Positions 44,950 to 55,800 of a stretch of 64,000 nucleotides of DNA are shown here, piece by piece. Source of the stretch: Chlorobiota bacterium (GTDB lineage Bacteria > Bacteroidota > Ignavibacteria > OLB7); the NCBI GenBank assembly GCA_028287785.1, contig JAQBOZ010000007.1:1-64000 (forward strand), in the 5' to 3' direction. The notes under the pieces are model-generated. The model worked only from the letters and a program-made list of their open reading frames with translations, was not told the DNA's origin and ran no database searches. Position 1 is the stretch's first letter. Each line of letters begins with the position of its first letter. Both the position numbers and the translations under genes were made by a program.

Positions 44950-45171
44950 ATGAAGACCAGCCATTTCTTTTCTCTCCTGACTGTTGTTGCAGCCGTGCTC
45001 TGTTGGTGCGGTAAAATATCCGAGACGCCGTCGGTTGTCGATCCGCCGGGAACGATGATCGTAAAAGACCTGACTTTTGCGGGGCAGGATATCCAGATCA
45101 CCGCCGATGTTGCGACATGTGCTGCCGGTTATGGTCTTCCTCCCCAGGGCGTACATTCTTTCAGCTTATGA
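44950..45171 (+). CDS. Short secreted protein or truncated gene
   Basis: A 73-residue frame starting MKTSHFFSLLTVVAAVLCWC, a signal-peptide-like segment with Cys residues near its end that could serve as a lipobox, followed by about 50 residues (ISETPSVVDPPGTMIVKDLT). The domain ends abruptly, so this may be the 5' fragment of a longer lipoprotein gene damaged like its upstream neighbours. It precedes the FG-GAP protein by 37 bp. Confidence 0.4.
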   Translation: MKTSHFFSLLTVVAAVLCWCGKISETPSVVDPPGTMIVKDLTFAGQDIQITADVATCAAGYGLPPQGVHSFSL

Positions 45172-45208
45172 TTGCAATCCGATTCATCAAACAATAGTCA
45201 CCACCGCT

Positions 45209-46891
45209 ATGATGAACGTTATTCAGAAAACCATTAGGGAAGCAAGATCTTATCTGCTGCGGCTGTCAGTGCTCTTGATGATCGGTTCGGCTGTCCATGC
45301 CCAGTCGGGCAAGGTGACCGCTAATCCAGCAGCGCAACGGTTGCATGAGATCTGGAGGCTAAGGGGAAATAGCAATGACTATGTGGGCCTTATTGCCGGT
45401 CCTGTCGGCGATATCAATGGCGACTCCCTTGCCGATTTTGCCGTTAGCATTGGCTGGCAAGGGCAGGTGTTCCTCGGCGCAAGTGGCAAGCCACAATTAG
45501 CGCCGATTTGGACGTTTGATTCATTGGTTGGGGTTATAAGCTCACCAATTAATGGGAATTTTCTAGGACACGGTAGCCGTAGCTTAGGGTTCATGAAATA
45601 TGAGACCATCGTCATCAACGGCAGCAGCAATTACCTCTCCAAACTCGCGATATTTTCGATTGATTCCGGGCATATCTCAGCTTCACCGGTTGCTGTTCTC
45701 GACCCCTATCGAACACCTTCCAGAGCGCAGATATTTCCGAAAAATCTATTTGTGGAGGATATCGATCATGATGGCATCGATGATATTCTTTTCAGCATGG
45801 AAGGAAGTCGCGTAAACGGCATCAATAATGACAACCCGCAGATCTGGATCTACCGTGGCGGTGCTGGTTTTCCCGCCGACACCCCAACGGTCATTATTAA
45901 GGACACCGAACCCATTGGTGGAGCGCAGTTCTTCTATACGGCGATTGGCGACTTCGATCATGATGGCGCAATCGATATCCTCGCCTCCGGCGAATACACC
46001 GTCGATCATCAGCAACTGCAGCGGCTCAAATTCTATTTCGGTTCCCCAGACACCCCTTGGGATTGGAGTGCGCCACCCCGCATCATTACGATTAACGATT
46101 CGATCCATCCCACAACGAATGGAAGCGTCGTTACGCTTGACTGTGACGGCGATCACATTCCTGATATCTGGATGCCAGCCAACGACGGCAAATGCTACGT
46201 CTTCCGATCCGGTACCGGCAAAAACCCGCGCACACGTTCCTTTACGATCGATGACGCCGATCAGTCATTTTCGGTTCTCCCATCGGGTTTCAATGCTCCC
46301 GTCGCGCTCGGCTATCTCAGCGACTCATCACGGCACTATCAGACCGGCGGTATTATCGGCATGAGCGAAAGCGGCAATGTCGCGATGCTCGCATTCAATG
46401 GTGGACCGAACGGGCCGAACACCACCTACGATGCCAGCTTCGATGATGGTCTTGATGACATCTTCGTGCACGTCGTCCCCATCGGCGATTGCAACGGGGA
46501 TGGATGGGAGGATATTCTATGCTCCAATCCCTATTACTTTACCGGGTCATCAGGCATCGCCGTGATCCTCGCGGGCGGGCCGTATATCCCGCGCGATAGC
46601 ATAGCCGGTGTCGAGGATATCAGCACCGGTGAGAAACAACGCGCCATCAGCCTGTGGCCGAATCCCGTTACCACGGAACTCAACATCGCGTGGCGGGGCG
46701 ATCTGAAGCGCCCGCCGTGCCGGTTTATCATTTCCGACATGCTCGGCCGTGAGATCGCTTCCGGCGATGTCGACCCGTCGATCGGCGCCGCGCTCTGGCG
46801 GTGTGATGATGCGCCCGCCGGAGCATTGACCCTCACGATATACGACCGGGACGGACGTTTCATCGCCGCGCATCGCTTCATCCGGCAATAG
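45209..46891 (+). CDS. Secreted FG-GAP/VCBS repeat protein with T9SS tail
   Basis: A 560-residue protein with a signal peptide ending in SAVHAQ. Five calcium-loop repeats are visible: GDINGDSLADFAVS, EDIDHDGIDDILFS, GDFDHDGAIDILAS, DCDGDHIPDIWMP and GDCNGDGWEDILCS. These are FG-GAP/VCBS blades as in integrin-alpha-like propellers, spread over residues about 60-460. The tail is a T9SS type A domain (LWPNPVTTELNIAWRG, IISDMLGREIASGDV). Such proteins bind surfaces or carbohydrates, but the target is unknown. M45209 is one codon before a second ATG; the longer open frame upstream is not protein-like. Confidence 0.88.
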   Translation: MMNVIQKTIREARSYLLRLSVLLMIGSAVHAQSGKVTANPAAQRLHEIWRLRGNSNDYVGLIAGPVGDINGDSLADFAVSIGWQGQVFLGASGKPQLAPIWTFDSLVGVISSPINGNFLGHGSRSLGFMKYETIVINGSSNYLSKLAIFSIDSGHISASPVAVLDPYRTPSRAQIFPKNLFVEDIDHDGIDDILFSMEGSRVNGINNDNPQIWIYRGGAGFPADTPTVIIKDTEPIGGAQFFYTAIGDFDHDGAIDILASGEYTVDHQQLQRLKFYFGSPDTPWDWSAPPRIITINDSIHPTTNGSVVTLDCDGDHIPDIWMPANDGKCYVFRSGTGKNPRTRSFTIDDADQSFSVLPSGFNAPVALGYLSDSSRHYQTGGIIGMSESGNVAMLAFNGGPNGPNTTYDASFDDGLDDIFVHVVPIGDCNGDGWEDILCSNPYYFTGSSGIAVILAGGPYIPRDSIAGVEDISTGEKQRAISLWPNPVTTELNIAWRGDLKRPPCRFIISDMLGREIASGDVDPSIGAALWRCDDAPAGALTLTIYDRDGRFIAAHRFIRQ

Positions 46892-46981
46892 TTTTAAGAC
46901 AACGCACACCCAACGGATCAGGAGCCACCCACCGTCGCTCCACAGTTCTCTATTCCCTTCATCAAACCTGAGAGGTATGCG

Positions 46982-49900
46982 ATGAGAACGTCGTATGTCC
47001 GTTCCCTTCGGCAACGCCCCTGCTTTTATCAGCCAGGCAGGGCATCATGTGCGGTCGCCATCCTTTGCTTTGTGGCGGTGCTTGTCTTCAGCGCCACTGT
47101 CACCGCACAGCAAATCGACACGGCAAAACCATTGTCGCCGGTCTATAACTGGCCGCCCAGCGGATTTATTATCAATCCCGGACTCGGATTGAATACCCCG
47201 CTCACCAGGCTCCACAACAATCAGCGTGGCTTCGAGATCGATTATTGGCTCTACGTTCATCAATACGGCGGCAATTGTGCGGGAGCCACGGAGGTCGAGG
47301 ATGTCGATGCGCTCCACAACTCTCCATATCGCGATACAGCCAACGATCGCTTCGGGCTTGGGGCCGGGCGCGCCTCACGCCAGTTCCGGGCGGGGTTCGG
47401 ACGCGAGGTGCAGTTCTATCCGTTCGATTCAGTGCAGGCCCCAAGTTATCACTGTCAATTTTATATCCGCAATGGTGGCGATACAATCCGCAGCGCTCCC
47501 GGCGTGCGCCTTGAGAGATGGCCCAATCGAGCCTTTATCGAGACGTTCTACGACAGCAGCAACGCATCGACAACGCAGCCGATCCTTGCAAACCCGCTCT
47601 ACTACTATGATTCATCGCGCGCGATCTATTTGATGGATCGCTATCCCGGCGATGACAGCGCCCGCGATGCCTCGGATTTTCTTGTGCAGACCTACGACCA
47701 CGACGATCTGAAATACTCGTCGCGGCAGTTCTATTTCGTGACGACCGCGCATCTGTTCGATAATCCTCCCTATCCGGCGGCGGACAGCGACGCGATCCTC
47801 AAACTTGAGGTCAGTCACGAAATCCCGGCAGGATACAAATACTCTGTCAAGACCGGCGGCACATATACCCTTGTCACCGCCGCCGTCGATACCTCAATTC
47901 TCTGTGATACGTTCCTTATCAGCCGGAAAGAACTTCGTGACGGTCCACCGGACCTCAACCAATACCGCATCATCTCCCGTGGCACCGATCTTCGTACGCG
48001 GCAGATCGATGGCGGGCCGGGACCGTTTCATGCAAGCCAGGCACCGCTCGGCAGCGGCGGCTCCCTTCGCATGGATCTCCGCGTCTTCTGGACCGGCAAG
48101 GAGAAGGTCGCCATTCAGAACATTGCCGTCCGCGACTATGTCGGCGAACTAGTGCTTGGCGACGAACCGGACGCGCAGGATTTCCGTCAGAGCATCATCG
48201 ACGATCTCTGGTACAAGCTCTATGGAACCGATGACCGGGCCGTCTCGCCCGATCAGTTCCGCCGCGAGATCATCGGCATCGAAGTCGGTCGCGAAGCCGA
48301 TGACGTCCCCACCGAGTACGCGGGTTTCGTCGAGATGAACCGCATCCTGAAGGATACGTTCAACCTTGCCGACTGGAAATCCCTGCACGGCCTTCCGCTC
48401 GTCACCGGTGACAGCCTCGGAGCCTCGCAGATCAACAAGGGGAATCGCCCAAGCACGGACTATCTGCTTCAGCCAACCACGATCAGTTGCGAGGTCTCGT
48501 ACACGGATAACCGCGACACATCCATCGCCTTCGTCGACAGCGCGCATCAGTCGCGCACCATCTTTGAGACACCCCACCACGCCATTCCGACCTTCAAGCA
48601 GCACAACGGCGGACGCGGACAACTGCCGATCTTGATGGATCTCGATTCGGTCGGCCTCTCGCCAGCCTACGACGCGACGCTACCGGCGAAGATCGAAGAC
48701 TACGAAACCACATTTCAGCGGATGCAGCTTGGGCGGAGTGATGTCGGCAAGGAGAGTTTCTACTTCGATCGTCATGCCGCACTGGGCTCCATGGCGGGCG
48801 CTATCGCGGGATCGGCACGAAAGGGACGCGTTGCCGGACGACAGGTGGGATCGGTGATCTACACTTATGCAAGCTTGCAGGGACGATGGAACCCGGTGCA
48901 GAACCAGTACGACACATTGTTAATGCACCGCCCGGAACCGGCCGAGCTTCGGGCATCGGCCAATCTGATGCTGGCCTACGGCGTGCATTCGTTCGCATGG
49001 GGCGGCATGTCCGATTACACCACCGTGGGCATGGAGACCAAGACCGTTGGCGGGGTAACGTATTACTCCAATACCGGCGTCGATAATTCCTGCTGCTTCG
49101 GTTCCAGCGGCTATTACACGCCGAGCGACACGATCAACCTCATCACCTCCTATGATCTGTACTCAGGAGGCGTTCCCCGCATCAAGTTTCCCAACCTGTG
49201 GATCGGATGGCAGAACACGCATGGGGAGATCAAGCACTATGACACGACGTATCTGGCGAAGATCGGCCCCGAGCTTGCGAAGCTCCGCTGGCGCGATGGC
49301 TACAGTATGCACTTCACCACGCCGTGGCCCGGACTGGCGCATGATACCGCCTCGCGTCCGCTGCCATCGACCGAGCTGGTGAACAATGTTCAGACGTTCG
49401 CCCCCGGTTCGTCAACGCCCGATTCAGCGCATCGCACCTTCGTCGAGCTTTCCTTCTTCGACGTGAAGAACGCGACAAACAAGGCCGTGCTCGACACGCA
49501 GCACATCTTTGTTGTCAACCGCCGCACGTTCGAGCGTCCACCGGAGATATCCGCCACCAGCGCCGCCGGTCGCAAGCTCGACAGCCTCGCCGAGACGCGG
49601 AGGATTCGCCTGAGCTTTAACATGCGGCACCCCGATCCGCTCGCCTACAACTACATCCACGTGCGCGAGGTGATGCCGGATACCAATCGTATTCCGCTGG
49701 CAGAGACCTTCCGCAAGGGGCTCGACACGGTCGTTTATGGGGACAAGGATGTCAATCTGACATTACGTCCCGGCGGAGCCGCGCTGCTGGAGGTCACCTA
49801 CTGGCAGCCGGGGATGAATATGGCCGGTGGCAATATTCGCTTCAACAACCAGCGCAAGCTCATCGGCGACAGCAACCGCTACTATGCCGTCTACTTCCAC

Positions 49901-52084
49901 AAGATCAAATACTACTGGCCGTTCGAGGATATGCCCGGACAGCCAAAGAAGAAGATCCCCCGCTTCGAGGATCAGGTCTTCATGCGGCGCTCCCTGCCGA
50001 TGGCCGATACCGTCCGGGGCATCCGGTGGGAGCCGAACGAGTTCCTCGTCTCGGACACGACGGCCGATTCAAGCATCCGGGAAAATCGCTACCCCTCGAT
50101 CACCGAACGGATCGTCGGCGCGGATACGGTCATCACGGCTGTGTGGGATGGCTACGGCAACGATGGGCGGGTGATCTGGATGAAAAATGTCCGGTATCAT
50201 GACACGCTGCCCCCCGATGCTTCGCAGCAGGTGCATATCGGCACACATAGCTATGCGTGGAGCCTCGACACGCTCTGGGGAACCCCGGTTGTGAGTCATC
50301 TTCATGGTGGTGACATTGTTGCATGGAGCGATACGCTGGCCGGTATCGTATCGCGGTTCCGATCCTTGGGAAGTGGAACGAACTGGTGGAAGGAATTTGC
50401 ATCCGGCGTTTCCTATTCGGGATTCGATACAGTCAGCAAGCCCTTCACATTGTCGTATGGGCCGGGGCTGTATCCGTCGATGCCGCCGTTCGCGCATATC
50501 GCGGGGAAGGACTCCAACATCGCGATCGTCTGGCAGCAGCCGACGGCATTGAACCGGATCGCCATCAAGTACATCCGCATGGTCGATACCGTGCAGACGG
50601 GCACGCACAAGATCAGGAACGTCCTGCCATATCTGACCGTCAGTCACAACGAAGACTCGATCAACCTGCATCCGTCGATCGACATGACGCAGGATGTCTG
50701 GTACGGCGCACAGGAGGGGGTGACGTGGGAGAGTTTCGACCAACCGTTCACCAGCCCCGCGAAGACCACCCGGCAGACGACTGTGCATGTCAGCAGTCTT
50801 TGGACGACAACGCATCATCTCGATCCCAACTATTCGCCGGAGTATGACTCCATCGGCGTCACCAGCCAATGGACCTACAACACGTTCATCGCCGCGCAAC
50901 CCTATGCGATGGTGCCGCCGCCGTACCAGTACGTCTATCCAAGCATCAGCTCGATCAATGACCGGTTCGACACGCTTCATCAGCACGAGTTGATCTCCTT
51001 CGCGCTGGCGCTGGCTCCCGTGACGACTGGCAACGATCAGCACCCGATGCGGCAGACGATGGTGCAGTATGCGGTGCATGATCCGCTGTTGCCGCTCGAC
51101 TACATCGATCTCGGCACCGCCACGCTCGATCCGAACGGCGCGGGATCGATGAAACGGCAATCGAACCGCCACGCGGTGCTCTATGTCGAGAACCCCGGGA
51201 CCAGCCCGGTCATGCTGAATTCCTCGCGTCAGTTCTACGCGCTGAAGGGGGCCCGTCCAAGCGGATATGCGGCGAAGGGACGGCAGCTTTATTTCCGCAT
51301 CGACGATTCGCTGAACACCGGCATGACCGCCATGCTCCACGACGTATGGATTGCCGGTGCCGAAACCGGGCAAGCGCTTGCGATGACGCCGCGACCGGAA
51401 CGCCTGCGCGTCACCGATTCTCTCGACGAGGTGCGCGATCTCTTCCGCACGGCGAACTTCACGGCGCATGATTCAACGACGATCGGATGGACGATAAAGG
51501 GGCGATGTATCGCTGATTCCGCCAGTGCCGTCGGCATGAGCGCGACGTTCGTGACCGAGGTGATCGACTCGGCAACGGGCCATGTGGTAGCGACCATCGA
51601 TTCATTCCAGACGGCTCCAGGCATCGCCCCCTACTGGTCGGAACGGGACTCGACGTTGGATCTGTTGAGCGGCACCTACTATGTGCGGATGCGGATTGAG
51701 ACGGAAGGATTGCCGACTCTGACGGTAGCGGGAGATTCGCGATACCCGGTGGAGGAAGTCGCGAGCTTCGTGCCGGGCGTGCGGCTCGGGAAGGTGCAGC
51801 GCATCGATGCCGTCGCTGGCGCAACCGGCCGCTTGTCGGTTCATCCCAATCCAACAGTGGGACCAGCGGAGATCCTTTTCTCCGTACCGGAGCAGGGACC
51901 GGTCAGCGTGACGATCTATGACGCACGCGGGCAACGGATCGCACAGCCGATGGACGGCAGGATCACCGAAGCCGGACGCTACGCGATCGACATCGACGGC
52001 GGAACACTCGCAGCGGGAACATACCTGATCGAGTTCCGCTACGGTGAGAACCGGCTGGTGGAGAAGCTGGTGGTCGTTCAATAG
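46982..52084 (+). CDS. Very large secreted protein (1700 residues), possible TIM-barrel segment, T9SS tail
   Basis: This giant protein begins with about 17 basic residues, then a hydrophobic signal segment (ASCAVAILCFVAVLVFSATV, TAQ). I cannot assign an overall family. Residues about 580-760 look like part of a TIM-barrel glycoside hydrolase: GSVIYTYASLQGRWNPVQNQ, RASANLMLAYGVHSFAWGGM and NLWIGWQNTHGEIKHYD followed by KIGPELAKLRW, where such enzymes have 'ALAYGAKGLLYF' and 'V..IN.EL..L'. Long beta-rich regions flank it. The end is a T9SS type A domain (VHPNPTVGPAEILFSVPEQG, AAGTYLIEFRYGE). The ATG at 46982 follows GAGAGGTATGCG. It could be a surface-bound polysaccharide-active enzyme or a structural protein; the first is only an inference. 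Confidence 0.8.
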   Translation: MRTSYVRSLRQRPCFYQPGRASCAVAILCFVAVLVFSATVTAQQIDTAKPLSPVYNWPPSGFIINPGLGLNTPLTRLHNNQRGFEIDYWLYVHQYGGNCAGATEVEDVDALHNSPYRDTANDRFGLGAGRASRQFRAGFGREVQFYPFDSVQAPSYHCQFYIRNGGDTIRSAPGVRLERWPNRAFIETFYDSSNASTTQPILANPLYYYDSSRAIYLMDRYPGDDSARDASDFLVQTYDHDDLKYSSRQFYFVTTAHLFDNPPYPAADSDAILKLEVSHEIPAGYKYSVKTGGTYTLVTAAVDTSILCDTFLISRKELRDGPPDLNQYRIISRGTDLRTRQIDGGPGPFHASQAPLGSGGSLRMDLRVFWTGKEKVAIQNIAVRDYVGELVLGDEPDAQDFRQSIIDDLWYKLYGTDDRAVSPDQFRREIIGIEVGREADDVPTEYAGFVEMNRILKDTFNLADWKSLHGLPLVTGDSLGASQINKGNRPSTDYLLQPTTISCEVSYTDNRDTSIAFVDSAHQSRTIFETPHHAIPTFKQHNGGRGQLPILMDLDSVGLSPAYDATLPAKIEDYETTFQRMQLGRSDVGKESFYFDRHAALGSMAGAIAGSARKGRVAGRQVGSVIYTYASLQGRWNPVQNQYDTLLMHRPEPAELRASANLMLAYGVHSFAWGGMSDYTTVGMETKTVGGVTYYSNTGVDNSCCFGSSGYYTPSDTINLITSYDLYSGGVPRIKFPNLWIGWQNTHGEIKHYDTTYLAKIGPELAKLRWRDGYSMHFTTPWPGLAHDTASRPLPSTELVNNVQTFAPGSSTPDSAHRTFVELSFFDVKNATNKAVLDTQHIFVVNRRTFERPPEISATSAAGRKLDSLAETRRIRLSFNMRHPDPLAYNYIHVREVMPDTNRIPLAETFRKGLDTVVYGDKDVNLTLRPGGAALLEVTYWQPGMNMAGGNIRFNNQRKLIGDSNRYYAVYFHKIKYYWPFEDMPGQPKKKIPRFEDQVFMRRSLPMADTVRGIRWEPNEFLVSDTTADSSIRENRYPSITERIVGADTVITAVWDGYGNDGRVIWMKNVRYHDTLPPDASQQVHIGTHSYAWSLDTLWGTPVVSHLHGGDIVAWSDTLAGIVSRFRSLGSGTNWWKEFASGVSYSGFDTVSKPFTLSYGPGLYPSMPPFAHIAGKDSNIAIVWQQPTALNRIAIKYIRMVDTVQTGTHKIRNVLPYLTVSHNEDSINLHPSIDMTQDVWYGAQEGVTWESFDQPFTSPAKTTRQTTVHVSSLWTTTHHLDPNYSPEYDSIGVTSQWTYNTFIAAQPYAMVPPPYQYVYPSISSINDRFDTLHQHELISFALALAPVTTGNDQHPMRQTMVQYAVHDPLLPLDYIDLGTATLDPNGAGSMKRQSNRHAVLYVENPGTSPVMLNSSRQFYALKGARPSGYAAKGRQLYFRIDDSLNTGMTAMLHDVWIAGAETGQALAMTPRPERLRVTDSLDEVRDLFRTANFTAHDSTTIGWTIKGRCIADSASAVGMSATFVTEVIDSATGHVVATIDSFQTAPGIAPYWSERDSTLDLLSGTYYVRMRIETEGLPTLTVAGDSRYPVEEVASFVPGVRLGKVQRIDAVAGATGRLSVHPNPTVGPAEILFSVPEQGPVSVTIYDARGQRIAQPMDGRITEAGRYAIDIDGGTLAAGTYLIEFRYGENRLVEKLVVVQ

Positions 52085-52096
52085 TATATCCGCGAT

Positions 52097-52128
52097 CGCG
52101 ACGGGCTTGGTGGTTACTGCCCGTCGCG
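52097..52128 (+). terminator. Hairpin after the 1700-residue gene
   Basis: CGCGACGGGC (52097-52106) pairs exactly with GCCCGTCGCG (52119-52128) starting 13 bp past the stop. No T-run follows. Confidence 0.6.
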
Positions 52129-52212
52129 CCAATCACGCGCTCGCTGCTCCGCCCCCAGATCGGCGGGCGCGTGGTGTTTCGCAAAGGTCGTATACGTCGC
52201 CACTCGTGCAAT

Positions 52213-52386
52213 GGCTGGCAATGCCCAGCTCGCGTGCGATCTGAGCGACCGTTTTACCGCTCGTCACTGTCAGCCGTACCGCTTCATCGCGGAACTCCTG
52301 CGTGTACGTCCGTTGGCCCTCGGACGTTGTATCCTTGTTGTTCATGAACACCTCCGGAGGGACGTTACCCCTCTTTTTTGTGTCCA
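52213..52386 (-). mobile_element. IS3-family element remnant: left end and orfA fragment
   Basis: The minus strand shows a typical IS3 terminus, TGGACACAAAAAAGAGGGGT (starting at 52386), followed by TCCGGAGGTGTTC and the ATG of orfA at 52345. The peptide MNNKDTTSEGQRTYTQEFRD, then EAVRLTVTSGKTVAQIAREL, is the helix-turn-helix of IS3/IS911-type OrfA. After about residue 44 the similarity stops and the frame runs into unrelated codons. OrfB and the other end are missing. Confidence 0.75.
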
Positions 52387-52401
52387 CTATACCGGGGCAA
52401 C

Positions 52402-52655
52402 ATCGCCGCGGAGGTGGCCCGGCGTCTGAGATCCATCTCCACCACCGGCCGCACGGTGACACTGAAGATCGAGTACCACGATTTCACGATATCGACCCGG
52501 AGCGGGGCCATCTACAACGGCGTCGCCGGAGCGGATGAAGCTGCTGGCGATCGCCGCCGAAGCGCGCGGTGCGGCTGCTGGGGCTGACGGTATCGGGTCT
52601 GCGGGAGGCCGGGAGGGAGATGGAACCGGGGCAGATGGCGCTGGAGTTGGGGTGA
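52402..52655 (+). pseudogene. dinB (DNA polymerase IV) C-terminal remnant
   Basis: EVARRLRSISTTGRTVTLKI then EYHDFTISTRSG correspond to the little-finger domain of DinB/Pol IV (pattern VA.RLR..GL.GRTVTLK.RY.DF.T.TRS). A different frame continues with KRAVRLLGLTVSGLREA and ends at 52655, matching DinB's RPVRLLGV.VSGL. The intervening residues are frameshifted and partly deleted. The remnant starts 16 bp from the IS3 end, so the IS probably inserted into dinB and the rest was lost. Confidence 0.75.
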
Positions 52656-52845
52656 TGGATTATCGGTCCGACCTCCCCGCGAGCCCCTCCTGGATGCCCG
52701 CTTCAGCGGGCTCAAAACCCATTTCGTTATAAATTCCCCAAAAACGAAGAATCCAGCCCAATCTTTCCCCTTTCGCGCCTTGCGGAAATCACTATCTTCC
52801 CTTACCCCCACGTAGATCCAGTACTCCATACTTAGGAGAATTCTG

Positions 52846-55800
52846 ATGAACTCCTGTACCATTCCCAGACGCCGGCGATTCCGGACAGCCCTACTAGCCC
52901 TGCCGATCGTCGCGCTTCTCATCTGTCTCTTTGCACATTCCCTGACGGCCCAGACCAATGGAATCACGCTGACTCTCAGCAAGGCACATAACGCGCCCAC
53001 GCCGGTTCCGTCAGGACAGACATTCACCTACACACTGGCCTACGGCTGGTCCGGCGGAGTCCCCGGCTCACTGGTCATCAGCGACATTGTTCCGCCGGAA
53101 CTGGACGTGTTGAGCGCCCTTCCGGGAACGCCTGCCTCGACGATCGTCGGGAACACTGTCACCTTCACCCTCTCCGGGCTCACCGCGAGCGCCGGCGCCG
53201 GCACGGTACAGATCAACGTCCGGTTCAAGCCGGGCGTTACCTGCTCCGGCACGCGCGCCTGCAATTCCGCGACGATCCAGGTGCAGGGAGACAACAATTC
53301 CAAGGTCACCTCGAACTCCGTCTGCGCCACCGCCACGGCGGCAAACAAATGGACATTCGAGAAGGCCCTCGTGGCCGGCTGCGCCGTCGATAACGACGTG
53401 ATCTTCAGAATCTGCGTCATGAACCCATCCGGCGGCGATGTCGGCGGGTTGAACCTGACAAGCGCGCAGCTCACCGATGTGGTTCCGACGGGAGCCATCG
53501 TCACATCGGTCTCGGGAAGCTGGACCGGCTTTACGCAGCTCGGCACGAACGTCACGCTCACCGGCGGGCCATCGACCCTGCCGGTTTCACCGTGGAACGC
53601 GTGGTACTGCGTGTATCTCCATGTCACCTTCCCATCCCCCACGTTCCAGCAGGGGAACACGGTGATCAACCGCGCCACGCTCTCCTACAAGACGCCGTGC
53701 GATACCATCAAGGCGCAGACCTACACCGATACCGCGGCCGTCACGCTCTGCGCTGCCAACCCGTCCGGATCGCTCTGGAAGGGGCTGTCGATCAACATCT
53801 ACTTCCCATCGAACCCGTACTACTACCCATCGTTCTCCCCCGGCTGCTGCGGGAGCTATACGCTCTCCTATTATAACAGCGGCAACGTCGCTCAGTCGGG
53901 AGTGGTGATGGAGGATATCCTGCCGACCACGCTCGACGTCACGTCGATCAAGACCAACGTGATATCGGGCACCACGCCCGTGACGCTGGATGTCTTCTGC
54001 TGGAGCGCGGGCGTCTGCAGCGCCGCGCCATGCACGACGGTGGTCTACACAACGCCGGGATTCCAGACGCTCTCGACACTTCCAACCAACGTCTGCAAGG
54101 TGCGGTGGACCTACGGTGGCCCGCTCCCGATTGCCACGTCGGTGCAGAATTATCTGGATGTCTGCGTCCGCACGGCCAGCTACGCATCGCCGTTCACGGC
54201 CGTGACGGCGGGGCAGAACATCATCAACACGGTGACGGCGCAGGCCACGGGCGTGCCGCTGATCACCGCGACAAACGTCAAGCCGGTGGATTCGCTCAAG
54301 CCGAAGATCCTGGCAACGAAGTTCTTCATGGGATCGTGCGGGCCAAGCTGTTCGCCGCTGAACGCGGGCCCGTTCATTCCGGGCAATATCGTCAGGTGGA
54401 GGATGGCCGTTTCCAACGTGGGAAACACCAATGCATCCCCCTGCACGATCACCGATCTCCTCCCGACCGGGCTTACCTACGTCGGCAACCCGACCTACTT
54501 CTACGGCACGTTCAGCTGGATGGCGAACCAGTACAACCCGCCCTGCTGCTCGCTTGCAACCACGGTCCCCGCGCAGATCGGAGGGACGATAACATCCCCG
54601 GCGGCCGGGGCAACCAGCCTTACCTGGACATTCCCGACGCTCCCCTATCGATGCGACGGAACCGTGGATTATCTGATCATCGAGTTCGATGTGAAGATCA
54701 GCGACAGCCCCCCCGCGCCTCCGGGGAACTACGACAATACGTTCACATTCTCCGCCGGCAATCTGACAACGCCGGTGACATCGAACATCGCCACGCTCAC
54801 CGTGAACGCGGTGGCGCAGTTGACGCTTCAGAAACAGGTGCGGCAGAAACCGAGCGGCACCTTCGGGCCAAACGTCACGGTGCCGGCGGGATCGCAGGTG
54901 GAGTTCGGCATGAGGCTGAAGAACACCGGCAATCTATCGCTCACCAATATCTGCCTGCTTGATATCATGCCGCACATCGGCGATATCATGGTGCTGCCGG
55001 GCTACTCGGCGCGCAACAGCCAGTTCGATCTTCCGCTGACAACCGGAGGAAGCGTGGTGGTTCCGGCCGGATACGTGGCAGGCTACAACACCTTCTCCAA
55101 CACGAAAAACCCGCGAAGGACCACGGCATGCATCGGGTTCTGCGGCGTGACCGATCCCACAACCGGCGTTCCTCCGCTGGTCAATGGCAGCTTCGGCACC
55201 TTCGGCGGAACAACCTATTCATTCGATGTGGAGGGGAACACGACCACCCTCGCGCCGGGTGCAACGCTCGATGTCTTCGCCACGGCAACCGTGCCGGCGG
55301 GGACGGCAAACGGGTTGAACGCCTGCAACAACATCGCGGTGAAGGCCATTCCGGTGGGGACAACGACCTGCCTTGCAACGCAGTCCACGACAAGCTGCGT
55401 AACCGTGGGACAGGCGCCGTCAAGCCCCTGCAAGGAGCTCTGGCTGGAAGGACACGCCGATAGCTGCTGCAGCTATCACATGATCCTCTCCAACTCGCTC
55501 GGGGCGCTCGCAACGCTTCAGTACAACGTCCTCTCGGGCGGCGTGGTGACGGCGGTGCAGACACCCCCCTGCCCCCCAACGTCGACAGTGCCGACAAGCC
55601 TGGCAAACACGACAACGGGCCAGTTGAACTTCAACATGGCATGCACCGGGGCGGCTCCGATCAACCTTCAGATCGACGCATCGAGCACCACGGCAAGCGG
55701 CCAGATCTGCATCGAGCTGATCGCCACGGTGGTCAGAAACGGCGTCAAGACCGAGTGTCGCGATACGGTCTGCTTCCACTGCAAACGCGCGCCGCAGTTC

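Noticed and set aside
52690-52740. GCCCGC-TTCA-GCGGGC hairpin as a terminator of the dinB remnant
   Set aside because: The stem has only 6 bp, no T-run follows, and no transcript is expected to need it.
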